Shown here one piece after another: positions 13,704 through 25,336 of a DNA stretch of 64,000 nucleotides. Position numbers and translations under genes: made by a program. The stretch spans positions 8,494,001-8,558,000 of the forward strand of contig NC_134745.1 of the NCBI RefSeq assembly GCF_050436995.1, given 5' to 3'. Source of the DNA: Anticarsia gemmatalis. Its lineage: Eukaryota; Arthropoda; Insecta; Lepidoptera; Erebidae. Positions within the stretch are counted from its first letter, which is position 1. Each line of letters begins with the position of its first letter. Below the pieces are notes generated by a model, which ran no database searches, was not told the origin of the DNA, and saw only the letters and a list, made by a program, of their open reading frames with translations.

Positions 13704-16225
13704 ATATTATTTATAGCTATGCGACTAGATCTAATGGTCAATCGCGTTTAATTGAAAAGGTTACAGTAATCGAAATCTTAATTTTGTATGTTTCAAACTA
13801 GACTGCATTTAAGGTATTATTCGCAGTGATTCGGTAATTACCAAACAACGATTCGTAGATGTTTTTTGCAGATCCCCATAACATTTTATTCAGTGTCCTT
13901 CAAAAATCATTTTTAGAACCGAATGGAATAATAATGTTGAATAAATTATGTTTAATGGCGAGTGGGTTTGTTTTTTTACGGCAACCGGCCGGTGTCGAGC
14001 TGAGTGTTCTTTTTTGTACGTAATCAATTTTAGATTTGGAGTGGAGTCGTGACCTGAACGCGTGAGGCTTGCGAGCTTCCGCGCAATTGACCTGTAACTG
14101 AACGAACAAGCTGCTTTACTGAGATGAAATTGTAATCTCTAATTGAAAATTTCAATGGTGATTTAACATAAAGTATAGCAAACGTATGTATGACTATTTA
14201 TAGGTCTTTATTATTAGAATCAGTTCTATTAAAAAGCGACGACTTTTTTCTAGATTAAATCATTTGAAAATGACTGAACTTTAAGAAATCTGGGAATTTC
14301 AGGAATTGTTGTTTTATGAATCGTAAGATCAATGTAATAACAAAAAGCTCGCCTAATCCGAAAATAAAGAGATGAAAATTTAAATGGCTGTGCGAATACG
14401 AAGCAGGCGTTCGCTCGAGTTGGAAATTCATTAAATATTAATACACAACACTACAAGCGTACTAACAACGTTGATTTCCTGCCGCACCTATTTTAGCTCT
14501 GCGTTATAATAAAGTCATTATTATTCACCCACAATTAACTTTGCGAAAAAACGGCTTGCTTCACTTTTTAGCACTTAATACACGAAACGTTTCTAGATTG
14601 TAATTTGCATACAAAGAAAGGGAGTACAAAACCGAGACGCCGCTATTTATTACAAAAACGTTTCAAAAGCTGCGACGCGGGAAGAAAATTTCAGCTGGAA
14701 TATCCAGTTGAGTAAAGTCCCGAACAAATTGTCGCCGTGGCTTTTGCGGACTGCGGAGGATCTGTGAGGATTGTTATTGATGTGAGGAGCGTCGTCGGAG
14801 CGCGCCGGCCGGAGCCCGCCGGTCCCCACTATCAGATAGTCTTCATTATGGGCGATCATGCGTGCCGGATACACAGCGCTGAAAGCGGAAAAATCGTGAA
14901 ATATAGCCGCGCCGTCAGACTTAACGCATATGAATTGCTGCAAATCCGCGCGTATTACGTTTTATCCCAAAATACCTTTACTGCGTGGCCGCATCGCATC
15001 CGTGAATCAATATACAGATATTTCCTGTGGATGTCTGAATTGATACCGTGAAAAATAGTTCTATGTAATTCGAATATACAAGTATGTTTACGATTGTTAT
15101 AAAATAAGATAGATTTGTAATATTCGTATTCCTCGAAATGTATTCTTGGCATTAAATGTTGTTTGCGTTCGGAGCCATAGTAGAGTACATTGGACTATAC
15201 GTACGTTTAACGGTAAGTTACGCAGGTTTTACATAAAACATACTATGTAACTTGAGATTTAAAATTATTACTATAGGGTTGAGGAAGAAGCCGTGTCATT
15301 ACGTTCGAGATTGCTCGCATATGGTGACTAAGAATTTATCTTTGTCATGTGAATTTTCTTCCGGTGCACGTGTTGCATTGGTGGTTGCTTTTCTCTTAAC
15401 TTATTACCATCAGTCTCGGACGCTTAATGAACATTGCATAGTTGGCCGGTGCCCAGCAATAACTTGCAACGGCTGCAGCTGCCTATATCGATGTGATCCG
15501 GTGTGTGCTGTAATAGCATATCAAAATATTGATCTAAAGGACAAGAATATATCGCGTGCTTCTAGAAATTCTCTTGTACATTTGTTCGTATAGAATAGGA
15601 AGCGATATTTTTCTCACGTTTGTGTAGTTTCTCATCTTGTAAATTGTTCTATCTGTGCTTGATTGCGTTATGCCTAGCTTGGAATAGTGTTTAGTTTTAT
15701 ATTTTTGACGTAAAGTACAATCTTAATACAAGCGAAGGCTACTCTTTGCGCATAAAAACATTTCACATTTATACTTTATTGCCATCTCCGAACAAATAAT
15801 ATTTCAGTATTGTTTTTAAAACAATCAAGTTATATTTTCCGCGAACTCTCGCAATTTTTTTCAAATACTTGTACGAAATATTTATTAAACAAACCAAAAA
15901 AAGCTTTCAAATCTATAAAATCCATGCATTGTTTATGTGTAGTACGCTGTTGCGCTTTGTTTAGATGAAATTACGAACTTGATTCCCTTTTGTGAATAAT
16001 CATACCATTTGGTACATACTGACAGTGCTGTACCACATGTATCTAGGACAAGAGCGTAGTTGAGCGTGAAATACAGCGGCTTGATTTTCCCGCTAGTTAT
16101 GTGACAACAATGCTTACAGGAAAATCAGTCGGCGAAGTGTATTCAGTTCCAGCCGGGAGGAAGTATTCTTCGCGTGGCATAATCCATATTCAATTCATAA
16201 TCGGAATACATTATATGGTAGTTGG

Positions 16226-16268
16226 GGCGTGCGCGGGCTGAGTGCGGCGCGGCGCAACGAGCCGCATT
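16226..16268. other. CG-rich islet
   Basis: This is a stretch dense in GCGCG and GGCGCGG steps beside AT-rich DNA. An open frame crosses it (16242-16445) but shows no recognisable motif. It is one of a series of similar islets along the window. Confidence 0.35.
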
Positions 16269-19200
16269 CTTCGTTCGACAAACGAGCGGCTGCGGGCCCT
16301 CAATTATTCCGCCAGCATTGTCCCGGAATGTCTAATTTGCTCACGTAATTTTGGTCGGAATTTGTCCCCGGCCGACGGATGCTCGGAACTATTTTTATTG
16401 CTTGTTTCCTATTTTCTGTATTCCATCGGGAACAATATAACTTGAAGCTCGCGAACTCTAACCAACTTGTCTCGGAACAAGTGTATTGTGAATTGCACGT
16501 CGCCGGCTCCTTGCACGCGTCCGTGACGACGTTAAATATGTTTTCTTTAACTTTGTTGTTTCGGCCCCGTGAGAAACATTCCTTATACCTATGTAGTACA
16601 TACAGTTAATCGAAATCTATTGTGTTCCATATTATTGTCGGAGGTTGCTCTTGTTCATTTCAAATTGTTGTTTGACTTTCTAGTGGCACCGACGCCGACG
16701 CTGGACAGTATATGGGCTGTTGGAAATCGTGCCTACGGTAGTAATTTATATTTATCATTGAACTTGCATTACCTATCTGGATTACCATTTCTCGTTATAG
16801 CCAAAATATTAATTTAGAATTTTTACGTAGAGCTGAACTGTGGGTGGCATTAGTTAGTATTAGCCGGTCCGTTCAATCAGCGTATGGCCAATCAACTCGG
16901 CTAGATACATTCAATTATGGCTATATGTAACTGATAATAAAAATATAACGGTCCTTTACCTCAAAGTAACAAATAAAGTTTATAGGGTCATACAATAAGC
17001 AATAAAAGTGTAAGGCAGTAAGTTCACAGTGATAGATGGAATTGAAAACGTTAGCTATAGGTTCAGTGTTAACAGTAGGTATGTGTGTATAGAGATAAGT
17101 GATTTTGGAATGATGCCAGGACGTGGCCCGTCGAGCCCCACTCCATTTGCTCTTTACATAACTCAGTATTCAAGGGATCATTAATCTTCCTAGTTCCACG
17201 CCAGGCCGAGTTTAATTTTAATAAACGGCTTTAGCCATACTACGGTATTAATTTACATGCCTTAATGAATGGAACTTGTTATTTGAATTGTTATGATTTT
17301 AATTGTGATACAGAGCAATCAAAAATGTATTAGTAAATGTTGTTATTGCGCAATGTACTCTATATAAATTATAGAGAGATCGGAATGCGATACGTGTAAA
17401 ATGAAAAATGATTTGTTTTTGTATTATTCAACGTAAAAAATGTTGTTTCTGACTTGTAGTTACAGAATTAATATTATGAAACAAAAGTGAATTTCGACAG
17501 GACGTTTGATGAATTGGAAAAAATATTACTTTGCCAGCAACTCTTTGTCGGTAGAGCATAGCGGCCTAGTGAGATGATTTCCATGCAGGCGATCCTAGGT
17601 CGATTTAATCCATTTAAAACCCACGACCAAAATGGGAAAAGGAAAATAAAATTAAAAACGATGGAAATATTTTTCATCAATTTCAAGCAACGCCTTATTT
17701 GTTCGTATTTAAGGTGTTATCATAATCGTAAATGAACCCATAACTCAAGAGAAAGCACTACGCTCGTAATTCTGTTAGTAGTCGCTGATGTGGCACGTAA
17801 TACAAGATTTTAGAAGCGCTCGTAGCCCCTGGGGAATGACCCTTGAATGTTCGGATTCGTCCTTCATCAGACCCACGCTGCTGGTATTTTATGGCTCGGG
17901 GTCAAAATTGTACTAGTGCACAGGTGTGTGATTTTGTTCTCTTACACGGTAGAACACAAGAGTACATATACATATATCTATAGTGTATTGTGTTAAAGCA
18001 CTAACCATGGAAATCTATATTATATTAAAGTCTGTAGGAAATAATTTCTATAAAGCATCCCAGAATAAACATAAACAAACGAATTGTTTTATAAAGAGTG
18101 TTTGAAAAACCATTACGGTATTGGTTTTTGCACAATTCGTTCGTTTTTGGCGAGAAGTAAACAACGATAAGTAACAATTGGCGTGAAACTCATGAATTAC
18201 GATTGTTTACATTTGCCCGTATGCTACCTGTGTGTATCGTTACATGCGGAGTACAATAACGCTGAAACATTTGGAACAACAAGCGAGTTGTTCGTTCCAG
18301 ACGTAACCATGAAACGCGTGATTTACCCGCCTTCTGGGAAATACCTTCGAGCGCCCGTCGCTGCCGATGCGGGTGTAATACCTTAATTCGACTAATCTCG
18401 TTTTCGACTCGAGCCCTGCGGTAAGCCGGCGAGCGCCGCCGTGATCCTCTGTCAAACAAGTCTCACTAACGTCTTGCTAAAACGACACCGTTGTAAATTC
18501 TTTGTTATTAATCAAATTCTCAATTTACCCCCCATTGTTACACCGAATTGACGCAGATGGCTATGTTGAGACATTATTTTCTGTTCACCGTTACATCAAT
18601 AAAAACTAGAGCATAAAAGTTTTTATTACAGTTTTAGCTTATGAATTCTTGAAATAAACGGCTACTGTTTTTAGTAGAGTATTATTAAATGGATTATGTG
18701 GAAAAATATGAATATAGTAGTGCAACGTATCAAGAAGCGGAGCAAGTATCGTGGTAGTGCGCGGACAGCTTTTTATCGCTGGTTTACATCGACATGCAAA
18801 TCTCTATCACGACACTCGGCTGTCGTACCTCTAAGTAGTTTCAAGAAAACTGACTTACAAAGTGAACAGTGTAGGTAATATTCCATGTTTCTACAAAAAA
18901 GTAGGCAACTAGTTAGCTTGTGCAATGAATAAATTGTATCTAAAGATTTTTATCTCAAAAAGTAGCTTTTCACGAATTCTGTCTGGAATGTAAAGCGGAA
19001 TATCTTAAAACCTAATCTTTTATACAAAGAGACGACTTTAACAAAAGAGCAATTAGGTCCTTTGTAAATAAATTAAGTACGGTTTTATGACTATATTTTA
19101 CGAATAAACTAAATCTGACTCAGTTGAAAGTAGCGCAGACCGGGACTAGCACCGTACTTTCTCTGGCGCCGACTGTAGTTTCGACTCCTTTTAAGGAACA

Positions 19201-20050
19201 GGTAAGCCAACTACATAAAACAACAGGCAAGTTCTATTTTAATGACACTCATTACTGACTAGAGACTGAAGCAAACAGCGTCGTCGTTACTATTACATCA
19301 AAAGGAAATTTTAATATATCATGTACAAATAAGGAAGATCTTCTTTTAAATGTGTTGCCGTAACGCTTAACTTTGTACTTACGTGGTCCGATTTTGATGT
19401 TCTTAGACATAGTAAAAAGAAATGTCTATAGCGTAGTTGCATTCTTCTTTATAGCGGTCCTAACACGTTTAACGTTTGCCCATTTTTCACTATAACCATT
19501 TCAGTAGGACACTTTTATTTGTTGTTCTCTGAAAGCTTGATTTAACCATTCGAAATGTTTGCAGAAGCCGGCGGTCGTATAATCTCGTATAAATCGTTTG
19601 TGTAAAAATCCGGCTCTCAAAACTTTAAATGATTCGATTACTTTTTTATTAGGCCAGATGCTCAGAGCTAGACTTTTGGTTATGGTGGAAAATGTGTTTA
19701 CATTAATCATACTAACTGAGGCGCGTATTTATAATGATCATTCATGCGCTATCTGGGTACTTAAACCATTAAAATCATTGACTAGTGTACTAAATATCGG
19801 AGTTTTTCTTCAAATAAATATTGTGTGTAGGAAAACTCGTTTAGAGAGGTTATCTCTTGCAGAAAATTGCTTTGCATCTCTAAGGAAATATCACGAGCAG
19901 GAAAACGGTTTTCGTTAGTTGTCACTTGAAATAAATCTTGCTGAAATTATGAAAATCTTTTTAATCGGTTGTAACTGTAACTGACTTGACTTTTATTTTT
20001 ACTAATTTGGTTATTATATTTTCAATGCGCACATTACCTTTAAACAAGAA

Positions 20051-20066
20051 TTTAAAGGCCTTTAAA
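20051..20066. repeat. 16-bp perfect palindrome centred on GGCC
   Basis: TTTAAAGGCCTTTAAA is fully self-complementary. It may be a symmetric protein site or chance. Confidence 0.25.
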
Positions 20067-20225
20067 ATTGGGTATATAAGTTAATTACATTAACACTGTT
20101 GTAGATATTATCCGCAATACGAATATGAATAGAACTTTGTGTATTACGGAGCATATCTTTTAATTTGCGTAATTAATATGTTAAACCGATGGGATGCGAT
20201 ATAGAGCGTAATTAAATCAAAGTGC

Positions 20226-20347
20226 GAGCGGGCCGGAGTAGGGCCTGACAAGTCCATAACCGGGACAGGCCAATTTGGTGCGTGCGGGCGGGGAGCGGGC
20301 CGTGCCGCGGTGCAGGGGTGCAAGTCACGCGACGCCCGCCCCGGCCG
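20226..20347. other. CG-rich islet, about 120 bp
   Basis: One of the longer CG-rich islets, with several G runs (GCGGGCGGGGAGCGGGCC region near 20286-20301) and C runs (CGCCCGCCCCGGCC near 20333-20346). A minus-strand open frame (20144-20380) crosses it without a recognisable domain. It lies 370 bp left of the Transib insertion, which itself landed in another GC-rich patch. Confidence 0.4.
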
Positions 20348-20719
20348 CTGCATATTAATACCGGGAATTACGCCGTCCATCGTTTATCATATAGAATAAT
20401 CACAACGTTAAACCAACCTACAATATTAGACAAAAAGTATTATTAGTTATCCGTAATCATTGTTTAATAAGATTAAAATGAATCAACACTCTTCCAGAGT
20501 TTTTTTCAGCTGTTTTAAGAGCTATCCGCCTATCTTGTAGTTTTAATTGTGTCATTAATAGCAGACCAACATTGAAAAGGATGAGTCATTAGCACGCTGC
20601 ACGACATACTCGTAAAACATGCTCTTCCCATTGGCCGAGTCTATCAATTATGGGGTAAAACGTGAGTAAAATGCAAGGGGAGTGCAGAATGGTGCTTGGA
20701 GAGCCCAGTGAGTCAGCCG

Positions 20720-20724
20720 CGCCG
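20720..20724. repeat. Left target-site duplication of the Transib element (CGCCG)
   Basis: CGCCG immediately precedes the CACGGTG terminus and is repeated exactly after the other terminus at 22898-22902. Transib transposons are known to make 5-bp GC-rich target duplications, so length and composition both fit. Confidence 0.85.
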
Positions 20725-21435
20725 CACGGTGGATCGAAAATCGGCTGTAGAAGACATAGGATCTCGATGTCGTGAATGTTATTTTTTTTTATGGAAATGT
20801 ATTCTGCTGATCATTACTGTTCTATAAAATGTCATATGACGTAATTGTGTGCACAAATGGAAGAGTTATAATTTTTTAAAGAAAATTTTGTATGGAGCTG
20901 ACATGAAAAATGAGAATATCTCTGGAATCGCAAGGATGGCCGTTATATCCTTGCACACTGATATAGTACTATTTATTTGTGAATTTTTGACATACTTTAT
21001 ATCGCGGCATCACTTGCGATTTTTTTTCTAAAAATCGTCAAAATTTTCAAAAAAAATATTTTGTTTATGATACATTTAAATGCTTAAGTATGTCTATAAC
21101 AAGTGTAATTTACAATACTTTTTATGCTTAGACCACAACGTTCTGAGATATCACAAAATCGTATTACTCCTCCTCGAACGGTGTTCTCTGAACTTCGTAT
21201 AATCTTTGTTTCGGGCCTCTGAAGCTTCTTCCGAAAGACTTCCAATTGGTACAATAGCATTTACTGCAATTATGTCCCCTCCGTACATCAACAATTTGTG
21301 GACGGTTGAGGACATGTAGTACCCATCATGCAGTTCCATGTATTTTTCAGCGGTTGTTCTAGCGTATTCTTTAATTAGGGCACGTCTACAAACTCTCCAG
21401 ATGTGATAGCTCTCAGAATCACAGCAAACCTGCGT
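20725..21435 (-). repeat. Left 711-bp terminal inverted arm of the Transib derivative
   Basis: This is the inverted copy of 22187-22897. The symmetry is exact: every paired position sums to 43622, including the mirrored frames 20849-21031 and 22591-22773. On the minus strand it reads from transposase C-terminal coding sequence (21435 down to the stop at 21153-21151) through about 426 bp of 3' noncoding DNA to the CACGGTG terminus. Homology with the right arm stops abruptly at 21435/21436, which marks the inversion breakpoint. Confidence 0.88.
21151..21435 (-). pseudogene. Transib transposase C-terminal fragment (duplicated copy)
   Basis: On the minus strand this fragment encodes about 94 codons of the RAG1-like transposase C-terminus. 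They include the segment SSTVHKLLMY, the catalytic-Glu motif SEEASEARNK, and a basic tail (REHRSRRSN) ending at the stop codon. The open frame continues upstream to 21570, but that extension (a leucine/isoleucine-rich stretch) lies past the inversion breakpoint. It is antisense to the other transposase piece and so is not native protein. The fragment differs from the right-arm copy by several substitutions, mostly in the upstream half; the last 45 or so residues are identical. With no catalytic aspartates, promoter or start of its own, it is a broken duplicate. Confidence 0.82.
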
Positions 21436-21541
21436 TAGGTTTGCTTTAGAGATAAGGTCTTCATATAATCCAAATACCGAACTTGTAACGACAAGATAAA
21501 AAATTGATATTAATATCAAACTTAGGGGATTAGACGGTGCA

Positions 21542-22471
21542 TCTAACCAAAGTAAATATAAGCAAAACATAGAGAGTGTTCAAGATGATTCCAGCATATT
21601 TGTTACCTCTTTGGTTCAGATAAGGTTGATAGCTGACGGTGATACCGTATGGGTGAATCCAAAACCCTACTCAGTCTACTCACCTATGTATAACCCTCCA
21701 GTCCAGTTTAGTTTTTCGAAAGCATCCAAAGAAGTTGTCATAAAGGAAAAAACTGCTACGGAACAATATTGAAGCTCTCGTTACGGATAACAAAATTGCA
21801 GCTCTCTTTCCCTCAAAATGTCAGGGACATGAAATTAGTCACCAATTAATGATGAAGATGATTGAGGGCAAAATTTGTATAGTACGTAATGTACAAAGAA
21901 GCGAAGTCAATGCGGCCTGCTACACATATGTTTGGCTAAGACCATAAAAATGAATAAGTTAGATGCCATTACGTCAAAAACCATTTCTTTTGGTGTGTAT
22001 GAGTTCGGATTATCATCATTTCATGCCCGCATAAATGTGATGGAATAATTTTTACACATACCGTATCGTCTCGACTTCAAAAAGTGGTCTGCTAGAGGAG
22101 AAGGCCATCAAGAGTTATTGCATCCAAAAAAAAAACTCATCCAAAATCGATTCAAAGATGTTCATTGCATTAGATATAGACATAATACGCAGATTTGCTG
22201 TAATTCTGAGAGCTATCACATCTGGAGAGTTTGTAGACGTGCCGTGATTAAAGAATACGCTAGAACAATCGCTGAAAAATACTTGGAACTGTATGATGGG
22301 TACTACATGTCATCAACCGTCCACAAATTGTTGATGTACGAAGGGGACATAATTGCAGTAAATGCTATTGTACCAATTGGAAGTCTTTCGGAAGAAGCTT
22401 CAGAGGCCCGAAACAAAGATTATACGAAGTTCAGAGAACACCGTTCGAGGAGGAGTAATACGATTTTGTGA
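21542..22471 (+). pseudogene. Transib (RAG1-like) transposase remnant, internally deleted and frame-broken
   Basis: Three + strand pieces read in order. First, 21542-21772 is open, with VQIRLIADGD...NPKPYS and QFSFSKASKE, and ends at TGA 21770-21772. A frame-shifted continuation follows with a Cys-rich segment near 21900-21950 (AACY), broken by indels. Then SSFHARINVME and YRLDFKKWSARGE appear around 22020-22100, with an in-frame TAA at 22046-22048. From there the frame is open through the breakpoint into the C-terminal domain and the stop at 22469-22471. That domain has VHKLLMY, PIGSLSEEASEARNKDY (catalytic Glu in EARNK, equivalent by my alignment from memory to RAG1 E962) and a basic tail. 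The N-terminal part and a block before the C-terminal domain are missing, so the DDE triad is incomplete. AATAAA at 22553-22558 is a plausible original poly(A) signal. The Transib assignment rests on these motifs together with the termini and target duplication. Confidence 0.8.
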
Positions 22472-22897
22472 TTTCTCAGAACGTTTTGGTCTAAGCATAA
22501 AAAGTATTGTAAATTACACTTGTTACAGACATACTTAAGCATTTAAATGTATAATAAACAAAATATTTTTTTTGAAAATTTTGACGATTTTTAGAAAAAA
22601 AATCGCAGGTGATGCCGCGATATAAAGTATGTCAAAAATTCACAAATAAATAGTACTATATCAGTGTGCAAGGATATAACGGCCATCCTTGCGATTCCAG
22701 AGATATTCTCATTTTTCATGTCAGCTCCATACAAAATTTTCTTTAAAAAATTATAACTCTTCCATTTGTGCACACAATTACGTCATATAACATTTTATAG
22801 AACAGTAATGATCAGCAGAATACATTTCCATAAAAAAAAATAACATTCACGACATCGAGATCCTATGTCTTCTACAGGCGATTTTCGATCCACCGTG
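22187..22897 (+). repeat. Right 711-bp terminal inverted arm of the Transib derivative
   Basis: This is the native-orientation 3' end of the transposon: C-terminal transposase coding to 22471, about 80 bp to an AATAAA signal, then noncoding DNA with A/T runs to the terminus CACCGTG (reverse of CACGGTG) at 22891-22897. The mirrored 60-codon open frame at 22591-22773 (minus) is identical in translation to the one in the left arm only because the arms are nearly identical. It is not a gene. Confidence 0.88.
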
Positions 22898-22902
22898 CGC
22901 CG
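22898..22902. repeat. Right target-site duplication of the Transib element (CGCCG)
   Basis: An exact copy of the 5 bp at 20720-20724. Removing the element and one copy gives a pre-insertion site with a small inverted repeat (CGCCGTCCAGACGGCG), so the target was a GC-rich palindromic patch. Confidence 0.85.
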
Positions 22903-23390
22903 TCCAGACGGCGCCACGCACTGTCTTGCCCTCCCTACTCGCTTTAAAATTGTACTACCGATGCAATAACACGGGTGAATTACTGTTTTTACCGACGAAA
23001 GTCTATTTAGCATATAAAGGGACTTACAAATTAGTGAGGTGGGTCAGATATTTAATTAGACTAGCCTAAATGACTAAGTTGTTTGCAATGTAAACATATC
23101 GCTTAAATTCATGACTTTCAGCCGTCTGGGACCTTTCCCATCAAATCTGTATTATGTAAGGTTCGGGTTCGGGTGCTCGCCACAAAACAGGTTTCGGAAT
23201 GGACCAAGAACTAAAACCCAATAACGACAGTTTGAATTGTTTGCAGCCTTCCATACGACTAACTACGATTTAAAATATTTTATTTCACTTAGAGTTTAGA
23301 ATAACGCTTCGGTAGGATAGGAGCCGGCTGTGACCGCATTTTCAGCGGATAATGTTACACGATACAGCGCAAGCCATCTCGTGGTTTGGC

Positions 23391-23502
23391 ACTCGACCCT
23401 CGACGCAAGACGCGAGCCGTCGGCGTCGTAACCTAGCAGAGCTGACGCGCCAACCCGGTCCCGCCGCCCGCGCCGCGCCGCTGGGACCCGACCCGGCCAT
23501 GT
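23391..23502. other. CG-rich islet, about 110 bp
   Basis: One of the longest CG-dense stretches in the window, set in AT-rich DNA. No splice-flanked open frame with recognisable content was found. It is a candidate regulatory module or noncoding exon by composition only. Confidence 0.35.
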
Positions 23503-25336
23503 CTCATTGTACTACTAGATAACACTTAATGCCTCCAAGGAATACCGCCTGTTACAGTTGATAGTTCAATGCTGCAATGTTGCATTGTGAAATATTATTC
23601 GTCGTGTTACGTTACCAATACCGTACGAATATCTACAAAGTTATAGAAATTTGTTTTGGTCATAATATTCAAATGCTGGTACAGGAAGCCAGTCTATACC
23701 CTTTTTCAGAGAAAAGTGATAAACTAACCAGCTATCGGAACTAAGAGGAGACAGTATGGCAGACGCACGTGCGGTACATGCGGAATCTTTTTATAGATGA
23801 GGCGCCGCAAATAAAATGGAATCAGACGCATGGCGGGCGCGGCGCGTCTCGACGCTGACGCCCGCGCTCCCGTGTATAACAAGTAAACAATAAACTCCTT
23901 GGTTATACACGTTAACAAGTTTAAGTCAAGACGGCTAGCTTTGACCGCATGGCGAACTTGTGTTTGTTCAAGCACAACGTACTATCGTTCACGAAGCTTT
24001 CACTCGGTTCGATGCCCCGCCGGCCGCCATGCGCCACCCAGTTCGAGTTAACAGTGAGAAATAGCCGTAACAGTAGTTTTAGTTCAGTTCAAAACGACTT
24101 CCATGATGTATTACGCTTATTTATATTTCTGACAGGTTTCACAGCTTTCAAAAATAAACAGACCAACAGATTAGTAATATTGATGTGTTCCAGTTATGTG
24201 CACTGGCAGATATTAGGGAATAAGATTAATTTGGACGGTTTTACAGTTCGTTTTAGTTAATCTGTAGATAGAATAGTCTTAGTGAAGTAAATATTAAATA
24301 TAAAGGGCTAGTCAAGTTTGCCGTCGACAATGTACGAATTAACCGTGGTCTCTAAATATAGAGTTATAAAGAGCGCAGCCAGGCGTCGCTGTCGCCGGCG
24401 ACGATTTATAGTCCGAGACATTCGCAAGCGCGATGCCGCTCGCTTGCTGCTCCATTTACATTCTGCTTGTATTCGTATGAACCCTGTACCTCACTATTGT
24501 TAACGAACTTCCTACAGCGCCGTATAAAAGAACACATCGTGTTCTATGAATTGATTTCTCTTATAACCGACGACGTAGGTTAATGACATTCACGCACGGC
24601 TTTTTGTTTCTTTTCAAAAAGAGGGAGCCTAATTGAATTTTTATGAACAGTAGGCGCCTTTGTTTTTAAGAACCCTCAGCTCGCAGTTCGCTGGGACAGA
24701 AAATTAAAGTATTCCAGAGTTTCTAAATAACAACAAGCTAAAAGGCGTGCAAGATGATTGTCGTTTCGTTATCATCCACAAGAAAAGAGTAGCTTTAATA
24801 AGGCAAGACGACCTCCGCCGCCTAATGTAGCCGGAGCCATTACTTGCTTCCCCCTAATGGATATTTACTCTTACAGCAAACATAAAAAGTCACATTTTAC
24901 AGACGAGTCGATAGTATGAGGCTCGTTTTGTGTCCGGGGAATTTCTTCGAGACCTACACAATCTACACATACGAGTTAAGGGCTTTTTAATGTTAAAAAG
25001 TTATTATTACAACGTAACCCCATTCAGTGATTATGAAGAATATTCTATTTTAAGAAATGAACGAACATTTCTTTAAAATACCAACAGCCCCAGGTTGATA
25101 AACTCACTCATACACAATTCAAATGGAATGAAGAAAGAACAAATGAAATTCTTATTACCTTAAATATTTCTGTCCACGTTTCGCTAAGCAAACAGGGTCG
25201 GTTGTTTGCTTTGCATTCGGTACGAAACTTAAATGCCAAAGAGACGACATAAAAGTTCACAATAAAATATAGCAGACTGGCGACTAAATTGTATAGTTGG
25301 CGTTGTTTTGGCGAGTGCTAAATCAGTGGCATCGGT

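Larger units (their letters stand above)
9540..20719. other. AT-rich noncoding DNA with several CG-rich islets
   Basis: No gene is supported. Open frames such as 11056-11373 (+), 11255-11542 (-), 14650-14943 (-), 14737-15051 (+), 15252-15593 (+) and the overlapping trio at 18183-18459 have no recognisable domain. Several are mutual shadows across the same GC-richer patch. CG-rich islets lie at about 9600-9630, 12028-12075, 13296-13410, 14784-14827, 16226-16268 and 20226-20347. Short palindromes are listed separately. Confidence 0.65.
20725..22897. mobile_element. Transib-family DNA transposon, palindromic 3'-3' nonautonomous derivative
   Basis: A 2173-bp element bounded by CACGGTGGATCG termini and a perfect CGCCG target duplication. 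The termini begin with CACGGTG, which resembles both the Transib terminus and the RAG recombination-signal heptamer (CACAGTG). Its two arms, 20725-21435 and 22187-22897, are each exactly 711 bp and inverted. They are colinear without indels and differ at only about 15-20 positions by eye. Both arms carry the C-terminal end of the transposase reading outward to the nearer terminus, so both ends are the 3' end of the parent transposon. The 751-bp middle (21436-22186) holds a decayed internal transposase piece on the + strand, continuous in direction with the right arm. The normal 5' end and the N-terminal coding part are absent. It cannot encode an active transposase and would need one supplied in trans. 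The intact target duplication argues that this rearranged form itself transposed. Confidence 0.88.

Noticed and set aside
15252..15593. 113-codon Cys-containing open frame (+)
   Set aside because: The cysteines are irregularly spaced, and no signal peptide, family motif or splice context is visible.
20849..21031. 60-codon open frame, with an identical translation at 22591-22773 on the other strand
   Set aside because: The duplication is due to the inverted Transib arms. The frame lies in the 3' noncoding part of the transposon, antisense to transposase direction, and has no recognisable domain.
21436..21570. Upstream extension of the minus-strand transposase frame, hydrophobic and resembling a membrane segment
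   Set aside because: It lies past the inversion breakpoint and is antisense to the native transposase piece, so the apparent membrane helix is an artefact.
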